Below, piece by piece: positions 6,485 to 12,682 of a stretch of DNA of 27,634 nt. The translations under genes and the position numbers were made by a program. How positions within the stretch are numbered: the stretch's first letter is position 1; each line of letters starts with the position of its first letter. The notes under the pieces are model-generated. The model was given only the letters and a program-made list of their open reading frames with translations. It had not been told where the DNA came from and did no database searches. Source of the DNA: a virus; IMG/VR virus record IMGVR_UViG_3300017963_000662, positions 1-27,634 of that record; one strand, 5' to 3'.

Positions 6485-6510
6485 AAACTGACGCCCTTAG
6501 TAATATTTTG

Positions 6511-6531
6511 TGTACTATACTTTTTTGTACA
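6511..6531. promoter_or_regulatory. Possible repressor operator over the leftward promoter
   Basis: TGTAC (6511-6515) and GTACA (6527-6531) form a short inverted repeat whose centre covers the -10 box of the leftward promoter. A dimeric helix-turn-helix protein bound here would block polymerase. The arms are only five bases, so chance is not excluded. Confidence 0.35.
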
Positions 6532-6542
6532 GGTCTAGTCAA
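6514..6542 (-). promoter_or_regulatory. Sigma70-type leftward promoter
   Basis: On the minus strand TTGACT (6542-6537) and TATAGT (6519-6514) are separated by exactly 17 bases. Each matches the consensus at five of six positions. It lies about 30-60 bases upstream of the first leftward gene and is the best promoter in the window. Confidence 0.82.
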
Positions 6543-6544
6543 AT

Positions 6545-6599
6545 AAAAAACCAGCCAGTAGAAAGAGTAGATGGGCATCAGTGTCTAGATACTGGCTGG
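6545..6599 (-). terminator. Long-loop hairpin with T-run (leftward terminator/attenuator)
   Basis: CCAGCCAGTA (6551-6560) pairs perfectly with TACTGGCTGG (6590-6599), ten base pairs with a 29-base loop. Read leftward, the stem is followed immediately by six T (6550-6545). It ends just where the -35 box of the leftward promoter begins, so it would insulate that promoter or end a short transcript arising upstream. Confidence 0.65.
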
Positions 6600-6622
6600 C
6601 TCAAAAGAAGTGCTTATTTGTC
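6545..6622 (-). ncRNA. Possible small leftward RNA (about 75 nt)
   Basis: A perfect TATAAT lies on the minus strand at 6634-6629. A transcript starting about seven bases downstream would run through the ten-base-pair hairpin and end at its T-run, giving an RNA of about 75 nt with no good open frame. The -35 region is poor, so this is a hypothesis only. Confidence 0.28.
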
Positions 6623-6717
6623 TATTGCATTATAGAGGTCTGTCTATTATGCTCATTGAACCCGTTTAAGTATACATATACATCTTAGTACGCATTTTGT
6701 CTAACATAATATAGAGG
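6582..6717 (+). repeat. TGTCTA motifs upstream of the helicase gene
   Basis: TGTCTA occurs at 6582-6587, 6619-6624, 6641-6646 and 6698-6703. Two of these belong to a longer imperfect repeat of the form TTGTCTA, eight variable bases, then a TATAGAGG-type end (6618-6638 and 6697-6717; 16 of 21 positions match). The last copy also supplies the ribosome-binding site of the helicase gene. The region carries the divergent control signals and no gene. Confidence 0.5.
6625..6653 (+). promoter_or_regulatory. Weak candidate rightward promoter
   Basis: TTGCAT (6625-6630) and TATGCT (6648-6653) are spaced by 17 bases. Matches to consensus are only three and four of six. A second weak option starts at TTGAAC (6656-6661). 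Some rightward promoter must lie here to drive the helicase and early genes, but the sequence does not single one out. Confidence 0.3.
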
Positions 6718-6722
6718 GGTTT

Positions 6723-8219
6723 ATGGGCGTGAATGAAGGATTATCGGTTGGGGAGGCAATGGCCCAGATCGACTGGGATCCGCTAGACCTGAATTTCAGA
6801 CAGCAACTGATTGAAAAAATTACAAAAGGCACTGACGTTTCACGCCTGGATCTCGTCAATGACCTTAAAATGCAGCAAAATGACCTGTTTTATTCAAAAC
6901 ACCCCACTTATTTGAACCATTTCTACAACGCCACCGATGGTGGTAAGTTCTATCCTGACTACCTAGGTCTGGCTCAGTACTTTAAAGATGAGCTGCACTT
7001 TATATGTGATGACTCTTATCAATATATATATAACGGCACCCATTTCGTAGATATATCTAACAAAATGTTACGACAAAAAGTCATGGAGCTCACCTCAGAT
7101 CACCTGCGACCCGCACACCTTGAGCAGTTCATTAAATTCATAACAGCTCATTGCGCACTACCTATTGAAGACTTTAAAACTCGTGAAGGACTACTCAACC
7201 TTAAAAACGGTGTGCTTGATATAAAAAGTGGTGTCATGTACACGCACTCACCAACCTATCGATTCAGATACGTACTGGATCATGAGTACAACAAATCAGC
7301 TCAGTGTCCTCAGTTTTTACGCTTCCTAAATTATATATTTCAAGACAGCCCAGGACTTATCAACTTAGTTGGTGAAATACTAGGGTACACAATCATCGGC
7401 GGAGAGCCTACAAAACACCGTGCCTTTATGTTCTATGGCTCTGGCCGAAATGGCAAATCCACCCTACTGGACACCACACGTGAACTACTAGGAAAGAAAA
7501 ACGTATCGTCTGTCTCTATGAAACTTATCGACAAACCCTTTAGTGCTGTAAGACTTAGCGGAATGCTTGCAAACATTGTTGAAGAATCACCTCACCAAAT
7601 CGATGCTGAAGCTTTTAAAAATATCGTCGGTGGTGGTACTATCAGTGCTGCTTTTAAAGGCAGAGATGAGTTCGACCTTAAGGTCAACTGTCGTATGTTC
7701 TTTGCCTGTAACGAATTCCCACACTTTAAAGACGCCACTAAAGGCAATAGAGATAGGTTAGTCATTGTGCCATTTAACAAATACATACCAGACAGTGAGC
7801 GAGACACAGATATACTCGTTAAACTTCGATCAGAACTCTCAGGCATCTTAAACTTTGCACTTGATGGATACCGTAGGCTTAAAAAAAATGGGGATAAGTT
7901 TACTGTGGTGCGTGAAGTTGAAGAAGCTCATAAAGAGTTCATAGTCTCAACCGATAACGTGGCCGCGTGGGCTGATGAAAATATAGAAAAAGAAGAACAT
8001 AGTTTCGCTGTGGTTGATCTTATGTATCAAGATTATAAGAAATTCTGTGAAGACAACGGTAACCATTGCACCAATAAAGATACGTTCTCTAAGAGATTGT
8101 GCGTGATGTTAGACCAGAAAACCTCTAGAAAATGGACAGGACAACGTAGAATTAGGGTGCATGAAGGGGTTAAATGCACTGGGCCAATCTATAAATTCAA
8201 CCAAAATTGGACAGGCTAA
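6723..8219 (+). CDS. SF3 replicative helicase, D5/P4-alpha type
   Basis: This 498-residue protein has a D5_N-like region (about 85-215, with LLNLKNGVLDI) followed by an SF3 helicase core. Walker A is GSGRNGKS at 239-246, the Walker B-like acidic pair is E287-E288 in NIVEES, motif C is FFACNE with N330, and a candidate arginine finger lies in KGNRDRL (R343/R345). A C-terminal winged-helix-like region (about 425-480) could bind the origin. It lacks the TOPRIM or AEP primase domain of full primase-helicases, so it is probably a helicase/initiator only. The GAGGGG ribosome-binding site before the ATG is strong. The candidate origin begins inside its 3' end. Confidence 0.9.
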   Translation: MGVNEGLSVGEAMAQIDWDPLDLNFRQQLIEKITKGTDVSRLDLVNDLKMQQNDLFYSKHPTYLNHFYNATDGGKFYPDYLGLAQYFKDELHFICDDSYQYIYNGTHFVDISNKMLRQKVMELTSDHLRPAHLEQFIKFITAHCALPIEDFKTREGLLNLKNGVLDIKSGVMYTHSPTYRFRYVLDHEYNKSAQCPQFLRFLNYIFQDSPGLINLVGEILGYTIIGGEPTKHRAFMFYGSGRNGKSTLLDTTRELLGKKNVSSVSMKLIDKPFSAVRLSGMLANIVEESPHQIDAEAFKNIVGGGTISAAFKGRDEFDLKVNCRMFFACNEFPHFKDATKGNRDRLVIVPFNKYIPDSERDTDILVKLRSELSGILNFALDGYRRLKKNGDKFTVVREVEEAHKEFIVSTDNVAAWADENIEKEEHSFAVVDLMYQDYKKFCEDNGNHCTNKDTFSKRLCVMLDQKTSRKWTGQRRIRVHEGVKCTGPIYKFNQNWTG

Positions 8220-8389
8220 GGTTTTTTGGACAGTACCTGTCCAGTAGCTTGTCCATAGTTAAGTTATTGAATTGTTTTATTTATTTTAATTTTGGACAGC
8301 TGGGACAGGTTTTTTTAAAAAAATGGAATTATAAAAAAAGAAAATAAAATAAGAGATAAAAGTACATTTACCTGTCCACTACCTGTCCA
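8133..8389. other. Candidate replication origin: iterons around an AT-rich core
   Basis: Nine copies of TGGACAGG or its reverse complement (allowing one mismatch or a lost end base) occur at 8133, 8208, 8227, 8236 (reverse), 8249 (reverse), 8293, 8302, 8371 (reverse) and 8382 (reverse). The 8227-8243 pair is a perfect palindrome TGGACAG-TAC-CTGTCCA, and the last two copies are spaced 11 bases, one helical turn. Between them, about 8256-8370 is extremely AT-rich, including T7A7 at 8310-8323. Iterons, an AT-rich unwinding element and an adjacent initiator helicase gene are the hallmarks of an SF3-type origin. The 8220-8420 gap holds no gene. Confidence 0.72.
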
Positions 8390-8420
8390 AGAGCAGGTGC
8401 GTCAAAAAGAAAGGTTAGAC

Positions 8421-8657
8421 ATGGATCTACCAGAAGGAAACAGGCCATACGAGTGGGTGAAGGTTCAGTTAATGGGTCAGGCTGATAATCATTGCGAGCA
8501 GCGCTACTCTCAGTTCGGTCATCGCATTGAGTTCTTAGCTGGAGTACGCTGGATGCTCGACTACATGGACCGTCACGAGCTTTTAGGTGTGTTAAGTGAG
8601 ACTTTAACAGACCCAAACCCTAACGCATCGCTAACTCAAAATAAGGAGCTCAAATGA
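8421..8657 (+). CDS. Early protein, unknown function
   Basis: This 78-residue acidic protein contains FGHRIEFLAGVRWMLDYMDRH in its middle, an amphipathic helical segment. ATG at 8421 is chosen because AAGG lies six bases upstream; a GTG at 8397 lacks such a site and overlaps the iteron region. It opens the block of small early genes directly downstream of the candidate origin and overlaps the next gene by ATGA. I do not recognise the family. Confidence 0.6.
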   Translation: MDLPEGNRPYEWVKVQLMGQADNHCEQRYSQFGHRIEFLAGVRWMLDYMDRHELLGVLSETLTDPNPNASLTQNKELK

Positions 8658-8881
8658 TAAGTGAGATATTAGATCAATTCCTTCACACCATCTGGGGCGC
8701 ACTACTAGCATCACTGGCTGCTTACCACGGCGCATCACCAATAGTGTGTTGTTTGTTTTCGATCGTGTGTATTTTACCAAGGGAGTTAGTAGATCAGTGG
8801 CCGATTGAGCGTCCTATGGATACTGTGATTGATCTGGGTTTCTTTGGATTGGGTGGATTGATTATTGCATTGATTCTCTGA
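8654..8881 (+). CDS. Small two-pass membrane protein
   Basis: This 75-residue protein has two hydrophobic segments (about residues 8-42 and 58-75) joined by a polar loop with PRELVDQWPIERPMD. The ATG overlaps the previous stop (ATGA). Size and topology fit class II holins, but also many uncharacterised phage membrane proteins. It lies in the early region, far from the amidase, which weakens a holin call. Confidence 0.62.
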   Translation: MISEILDQFLHTIWGALLASLAAYHGASPIVCCLFSIVCILPRELVDQWPIERPMDTVIDLGFFGLGGLIIALIL

Positions 8882-8894
8882 AAAGGAGTGAGAG

Positions 8895-9086
8895 ATGAGT
8901 GTGTCGATAATATTACTATTAGCAGTTCAGGTTTATTGTTCGAATCCGGAGAACAACATCAAATATGCAAGACAATTTGAAGCAGAGAGTTGGATGAGAG
9001 AAGCAAGATGTGAGCATGAGTTTCATAAGTGCATAGCCGCTAAGGGTGAGGATGTTTGCGTGAAGGAGAGAGATCGTGAAGATTGA
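8895..9086 (+). CDS. Small secreted or membrane-tethered cysteine-containing protein
   Basis: This 63-residue protein begins with a hydrophobic stretch (residues 3-14) ending in VYC, a signal-peptide-like or degenerate lipobox-like start, and continues as a charged helix with three further cysteines. AAGGAG lies six bases before the ATG. Export to the periplasm is inferred. A role in superinfection control or envelope modification is possible but unsupported. Confidence 0.6.
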   Translation: MSVSIILLLAVQVYCSNPENNIKYARQFEAESWMREARCEHEFHKCIAAKGEDVCVKERDRED

Positions 9087-9447
9087 GAGACCTGATTGGT
9101 TTAGTTTAGCATTCGATATAGATTTCAAAAGCAAAACAGTTGGAGAATTAGATCTATGGTTCGACCAACACGTCGAGCCTATCAACAAGATGCTGAGTGA
9201 GGGTGTTGAGATATATGGAGATCATAATCTAGGAAATGGTTCGGCACCATACTATAGCTTTGCTTATGAACAAATACCCCATTCTGCTCATCGCGCCATA
9301 CTCATAAACATCGAACCAATCCAAAAAGAAACTGCTGAGGATGTGTTGAGGGATATTGTTAAGGCGTTTCATCCAGATGATTATGAAACCGATACTAAAG
9401 CCTTTGATTTAATTCACAGAGCCAAAGCAGTATTGGAGCAAGAGTGA
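9076..9447 (+). CDS. Early protein, unknown function
   Basis: This 123-residue acidic, mixed alpha/beta protein starts at a GTG with an AGGAG site seven bases upstream and overlaps the previous gene by 11 bases. It contains RPDWFSLAFDIDF near the start and a helical C-terminus (HRAKAVLEQE). There is no membrane segment or known motif. The 3' end overlaps the next start as GTGA. Confidence 0.62.
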   Translation: MKIERPDWFSLAFDIDFKSKTVGELDLWFDQHVEPINKMLSEGVEIYGDHNLGNGSAPYYSFAYEQIPHSAHRAILINIEPIQKETAEDVLRDIVKAFHPDDYETDTKAFDLIHRAKAVLEQE

Positions 9448-9665
9448 GAATCAATAAACTATCTGGCTACTATGAAGGACCCGACGGTGTATTTTATGAT
9501 TTTAAACACAACGAGATATTTGAATTAATTTATGATGGCTGCGAAATTTATCGAAAGAATGTTGGAATAGTGGGAAAGCGTTATAAATATAAGACTACGA
9601 TTTCAAGAACTAGAAATGCCGTATTAACCGGTATGACTAATGTAATAAGGTTAGGTGCCATATGA
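9444..9665 (+). CDS. Early small basic protein, unknown function
   Basis: This 73-residue basic protein uses a GTG start that shares bases with the previous stop and has a GGAG site five bases upstream. Tyrosine- and lysine-rich beta-type sequence (GYYEGPDGVFYDF, KRYKYKTTISRTR) could contact nucleic acid, but nothing is recognisable. Coupled translation with both neighbours is likely. Confidence 0.55.
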   Translation: MRINKLSGYYEGPDGVFYDFKHNEIFELIYDGCEIYRKNVGIVGKRYKYKTTISRTRNAVLTGMTNVIRLGAI

Positions 9666-9949
9666 CTGACACGAAATATCCAGAGTGGTTCTGTAAGTGG
9701 CGGGATGAGCAGAACGCTAAGTTATATGAAATAGAACAGCACGATGTATGGGCCTATGACTGGGGAGCTAACGCCACCTACGACAAGTTAAAGGATGAGA
9801 TGAATCATTATAGACAATGGTCAGACAAGCAATCCGAGGCCATAAAGCTTGCTAAGGACAGAATACATAGCGATATATGCGGAAGCAAATGCGTTCATGA
9901 GTGCGAGGCTTTAACCAAAGTCCAAAGCATATTGGGGGGTAAGAAATGA
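9662..9949 (+). CDS. Early protein with cysteine cluster, unknown function
   Basis: This 95-residue protein is rich in Trp and Tyr at its N-terminus (YPEWFCKWRDEQ), with a helical middle and a C-terminal CGSKCVHECEAL cluster that could bind a metal. The ATG overlaps the previous TGA, and its own stop overlaps the next ATG. It is part of the stop/start-coupled early run. Family not recognised. Confidence 0.58.
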   Translation: MTDTKYPEWFCKWRDEQNAKLYEIEQHDVWAYDWGANATYDKLKDEMNHYRQWSDKQSEAIKLAKDRIHSDICGSKCVHECEALTKVQSILGGKK

Positions 9950-10152
9950 CTGAATGTCCAAAATGCAGAGCAAGAGAGATCAACGGAACGTTAAGAACTT
10001 ATGACGGTTATGTCCCTAAGCTTGAGGCTGAGATTGAGAGGCTGGTCGAGGTTATTGATAGCTTACTAACAGCACCAGATGCACAGTGCTTTAGTGAGGC
10101 AAGAGTCAGAGCAGAGCAGATGTTAAAAGAACATAGAGGTGAGAATGAGTAA
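9946..10152 (+). CDS. Small CPKC-motif protein
   Basis: This 68-residue protein starts MTECPKCRAREI, one zinc-knuckle half, followed by an amphipathic helix (LEAEIERLVEVIDSLL). A single CxxC could bind zinc in a dimer. The helix with leucine heptads supports dimerisation. The start overlaps the previous stop (ATGA). Function unknown. Confidence 0.58.
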   Translation: MTECPKCRAREINGTLRTYDGYVPKLEAEIERLVEVIDSLLTAPDAQCFSEARVRAEQMLKEHRGENE

Positions 10153-10474
10153 GCCGAGAGAGTTTTGTGTTAAATGCCACAAAGAAATGATTGAGAGTGA
10201 CTACGATGCAAGGCTTGCAGAATCCAAGAATTGGAACGATGGCTATTCTAAAGGTATTAAGCAGGGCGAGAAACAAACAAAAGAAGCCGCCGACAAACTG
10301 GCTGAGGCTTTGGATAGTTTTAATCAGTTACTAGAGAATGAGTTTGGGCATAAAGTATGCGGACCTAAAGATAGATGCGGTGACCATGGGTTAACTGATT
10401 CAGCAAAAGTAATGCACCAGTGCTATGAAGCATCCAAACAAGCCCTCAAAGAATACAGAGGTAACAATGACTAA
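10145..10474 (+). CDS. Early CxxC/helical protein, unknown function
   Basis: This 109-residue protein starts with CVKCHKEM near its N-terminus, then long charged helices (EAADKLAEALDSFNQLLENE), then a second Cys/His group (CGPKDRCGDHG). ATG at 10145 is preferred to GTG at 10139 because the GAGGTGA Shine-Dalgarno sequence is then correctly placed. Its N-terminal CxxC resembles that of the preceding gene, hinting at divergent duplication, but the rest differs. Confidence 0.55.
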   Translation: MSKPREFCVKCHKEMIESDYDARLAESKNWNDGYSKGIKQGEKQTKEAADKLAEALDSFNQLLENEFGHKVCGPKDRCGDHGLTDSAKVMHQCYEASKQALKEYRGNND

Positions 10475-10808
10475 ACTACGCATGTACCTACCTGAACACA
10501 TGACACGAGAACACGAGAAAGCCATCGATAGAATAAGCATGCAGTTCGCATCTCGTGGTTGGCCTAAAGAGCAAATCATAGAGTTCTGGCAAAGACCTGT
10601 TGATAACCTGAATGGCTTCTGTCCACTAGAGGCAGTGTGCAATGATAAGCCTGAATTAGCACAGTTAGTGGCTGATAAAACACTTAAAAGATTTGATCAA
10701 TTAGCGTATGACATAGAGGCAGCTGCACATGAAGAGCAAAGACTGATCAAAGAAGCATGGAAAGCTGATGATAGTGTAGTTGAGATAAAGGTTGTTGAGG
10801 ATGAGTGA
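10467..10808 (+). CDS. Early protein with an MbcA/ParS-like segment
   Basis: This 113-residue protein has an N-terminal helix pair (MTREHEKAIDRIS), then FWQRPVDNLNGFCPLEAV and a terminal acidic helix. The W-x-x-P-x-x-x-L-x-G-x-x-P-L-E pattern resembles the C-terminal domain of MbcA/ParS/Xre antitoxins (DUF2384). The DNA-binding domain of those antitoxins is not seen, so the match is only suggestive. ATG at 10467 has AGAGGT upstream and overlaps the previous stop; a longer in-frame start at 10425 has no such site. Confidence 0.55.
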   Translation: MTKLRMYLPEHMTREHEKAIDRISMQFASRGWPKEQIIEFWQRPVDNLNGFCPLEAVCNDKPELAQLVADKTLKRFDQLAYDIEAAAHEEQRLIKEAWKADDSVVEIKVVEDE

Positions 10809-11082
10809 CGTAACAATAGGTGGCCCAGATAGTGGTAAAGGTATCGGCAGTGAACCAGCATATCCCGCAATGGTTGATGTTGAATATAGTAAAACTCATA
10901 TAATGACAGAGCAAACACCGGGTCTAACCAAGCGCGAGTATTTTGCAGGGTTGGCTATGCAGGGGATTGTATCTCAAGATGCTGATTTTATAAAGGCAAC
11001 TTACGACAAGGGCTACTCGATAGCATCTATGGCAGTTGAGCAGGCAGACGCACTCATCAAGGAGTTAAGTAAATATGAGTGA
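10801..11082 (+). CDS. Conserved small phage protein (REYFAGLAMQ family)
   Basis: This 93-residue protein has a disordered N-terminal third with IGGPDSGKG, then PGLTKREYFAGLAMQGIVS, a motif I recognise from many small phage proteins of unknown role, and a C-terminal helix ending in ADALIKELSKYE. ATG at 10801 overlaps the previous stop. The upstream TTG codons are not needed. The conserved motif makes it the most widely distributed product of the early block, although no function is established. Confidence 0.7.
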   Translation: MSDVTIGGPDSGKGIGSEPAYPAMVDVEYSKTHIMTEQTPGLTKREYFAGLAMQGIVSQDADFIKATYDKGYSIASMAVEQADALIKELSKYE

Positions 11083-11353
11083 CGAACCAATAATATTTCA
11101 CAGTGAAGAGTCAATTCCTAAGCCTAAACCTGGATACTACGCTGAGGTCCGGTATGTTAAGATTGACACGACAAAAGACGCAGTTCTTGATAAACTGATT
11201 AACATGGATCGCCACACCGCAAAGGTGGGTGATATTCTCGACTTGCAAATACTAGCGAAGGCAGCGTTGGATGGATCAGAAGAGCTGGGAGAATCTACAC
11301 CAGAGCATTTATCAAGAACTAATGGGAGTCAGGAAAGAACTGACAGAGATTAA
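11075..11353 (+). CDS. Early protein, unknown function
   Basis: This 92-residue polar protein has proline/lysine at the N-terminus (SIPKPKPGYYAEVRY) and a single alpha/beta segment, ending in a disordered polar tail. It overlaps the previous gene by eight bases, and its 3' third overlaps the following membrane-protein gene by 83 bases in another frame. AAGGAG lies about ten bases upstream of the ATG. Family not recognised. Confidence 0.55.
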   Translation: MSDEPIIFHSEESIPKPKPGYYAEVRYVKIDTTKDAVLDKLINMDRHTAKVGDILDLQILAKAALDGSEELGESTPEHLSRTNGSQERTDRD

Positions 11354-11456
11354 AGTCGAAATAGCAATGCTGAAAGTCAAAGCCTCATTCTGGGGTGCTG
11401 CTGCATCGTGTCTGGTCTTTCTGCCATCACTAATAATTTATATATTCAACAAATGA
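11271..11456 (+). CDS. Small coiled-coil protein with C-terminal membrane anchor
   Basis: This 61-residue protein has a helical, charged N-terminal half with heptad spacing (LMGVRKELTEIKVEIAML) and a C-terminal hydrophobic segment (about residues 39-59) ending YIFNK. This layout matches XhlA-like and other tail-anchored phage proteins placed near lysis or early membrane functions. It overlaps the upstream gene by 83 bases, unusually long here, and its stop overlaps the next ATG. The coherent topology supports it being real. Confidence 0.58.
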   Translation: MDQKSWENLHQSIYQELMGVRKELTEIKVEIAMLKVKASFWGAAASCLVFLPSLIIYIFNK

Positions 11457-12283
11457 GATCTTTTAACAAGTACTGGGATAAGTACGGTTTATTGGTTCAA
11501 AAAGACGGTGATGGTGGAGACACACTCAACCGTATGGGTCACTGGGCTATAGGTAAGTACATATGTGGCTCAGACGTCTCAAGGTACTTCTCTTATAAAG
11601 TTAACAGATACCTTCATAACGGTGATGGTGTTTATAGGCGTCACCCAGATCCAGAGATGTGGTACTCAGACTGGGATAGAGCGACACGAGATCAGTTAAC
11701 ACCATTGGTTATTGCTTTAGGTTTAATCGGCGATACGCTACTGCTTAAAGGTTTAAGACGTCAGATGTTTAAGAACTTCTTTATGACAGTTAGACTTTGG
11801 CCTAGAAACGTTTGGAAGGATAAGGATGAGCACAACAGAAAAGCTGCCCGTTGGCGTCCATGGTCTGATGCTACTTTTCGCGATGTTCTTATATCCCATC
11901 TTGCTTTGCATATTCGTGCTGGCAGGTATTGGTATTGCTATCCGTTACTTCTTATTATGGACTTGGAACTACTGGGCGGCGCTATTATCAAGACAGCATT
12001 TGGTCGCTTCAACAAAAAAGTCAGAGGCGGGGATGACCTCAATTATGCTGCACGAGTCTTTCAGGCAAAAGAAATATACCCCACTCCGTTTAGTTACCTT
12101 GCAAGAAAGGTCTATAAAAGAAGACCACACTTGAGAGATATTAATACTAAGTACAGTGAATTGAAGTTAGATTATGAGACTGAGTCAGGACCACAATCAG
12201 CGTTTCAATACTATTGCTCTAAAAAGGAGTACGCATGTCCACCGTTAGACTTATTGTACAAGCCGTTCTTGGAAGCTTTATAG
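11453..12283 (+). CDS. Conserved uncharacterised phage protein (DGGDT/RDQLTP type)
   Basis: This 276-residue protein contains an ordered set of conserved-looking motifs: DGGDTLNRMGHW, YRRHPDPEMWYSDWDRATRDQLTPLVIALG, a helical middle, DDLNYAARVFQAKE, YPTPFSYLARKVY and a C-terminal PPLDLLYKPF. I recall this arrangement from uncharacterised phage and prophage proteins. The Asp/Arg/His-rich N-terminal half could be catalytic. ATG at 11453 overlaps the previous TGA and has no clear Shine-Dalgarno site, so it depends on coupling. A 102-residue frame inside it (11826-12134) is rejected as a shadow. It is the largest gene of the early block. Confidence 0.72.
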   Translation: MRSFNKYWDKYGLLVQKDGDGGDTLNRMGHWAIGKYICGSDVSRYFSYKVNRYLHNGDGVYRRHPDPEMWYSDWDRATRDQLTPLVIALGLIGDTLLLKGLRRQMFKNFFMTVRLWPRNVWKDKDEHNRKAARWRPWSDATFRDVLISHLALHIRAGRYWYCYPLLLIMDLELLGGAIIKTAFGRFNKKVRGGDDLNYAARVFQAKEIYPTPFSYLARKVYKRRPHLRDINTKYSELKLDYETESGPQSAFQYYCSKKEYACPPLDLLYKPFLEAL

Positions 12284-12483
12284 TAGCCGTTATCATCACT
12301 GCCTGTGGTAAGAAAGAATCTACTGAGCAAGCAGCACCTAAGCCAAGTGTGCAATGTAATGCAATGTACAGAGAAGCCTCAGACGGTATGGGTACTATGT
12401 TTCAGTTTGATGCAGCTAATGTCAGATGCTATGGACGTATAGGCCAGAGCAAAGCAGAGTGCGTATGGAGACGGCTTCGTTAA
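12235..12483 (+). CDS. Small lipoprotein
   Basis: This 82-residue precursor has an N-terminal hydrophobic segment ending in a good lipobox, I-T-A-C with C24, followed by GKKEST and a mature part with three more cysteines. Glycine rather than aspartate after the modified cysteine predicts outer-membrane sorting. AAAGGAG lies five bases upstream of the ATG; the gene overlaps the preceding one by 49 bases. Roles could be superinfection exclusion, as for other phage lipoproteins, or an outer-membrane spanin. The early location and lack of proline-rich sequence favour the former. Confidence 0.72.
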   Translation: MSTVRLIVQAVLGSFIVAVIITACGKKESTEQAAPKPSVQCNAMYREASDGMGTMFQFDAANVRCYGRIGQSKAECVWRRLR

Positions 12484-12510
12484 GAAATATTAACGTAAAA
12501 AACCCTTAAG

Positions 12511-12539
12511 TTTTCTGCTCAGGTACCGATAGGTATAAT
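12511..12539 (+). promoter_or_regulatory. Candidate promoter for the 34-residue microgene
   Basis: A perfect TATAAT (12534-12539) lies about 19 bases upstream of the microgene's start codon. The -35 position holds only TTTTCT at 17-base spacing. AGGTA is repeated at an 11-base interval just upstream (12521 and 12531), a possible activator or repressor site. Confidence 0.4.
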
Positions 12540-12557
12540 GTTACTTAGGGAGTTAAG

Positions 12558-12662
12558 ATGTCTATTCAAGAACAAAACCTTACAGAAGCATTAAAAATAG
12601 GAATGATAGATTGGTTTCAATATTTGGAAGCTGTTCGTAAGCTTTCGAGACAAACTTCTTAA
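12558..12662 (+). CDS. 34-residue microprotein
   Basis: This is a short frame with a strong AGGGAG ribosome-binding site seven bases before the ATG. The product starts MSIQEQNLTEAL and is one amphipathic helix carrying IDWFQYLEAVRKL, with a basic tail. It sits between a TATAAT element and a strong intrinsic terminator, as an apparent single-gene unit. Many phages make such small helical proteins early to bind host enzymes, but no target can be named. Confidence 0.6.
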   Translation: MSIQEQNLTEALKIGMIDWFQYLEAVRKLSRQTS

Positions 12663-12682
12663 GTAACGATAACTAGTTTGTC

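Noticed and set aside
8227-8243. The TGGACAG/CTGTCCA palindrome as a transcription terminator after the helicase
   Set aside because: The loop is three bases and the T-run is absent on the downstream side; it fits better as a paired iteron.
11826-12134. A 102-residue frame with a hydrophobic segment and AAGG before its ATG, inside the 276-residue early gene
   Set aside because: The host frame has conserved-looking motifs throughout this stretch (DDLNYAARVF, YPTPFSYLARK, PPLDLLYKPF), so the overlapping frame is most likely a shadow; hydrophobicity can follow from the frame shift.
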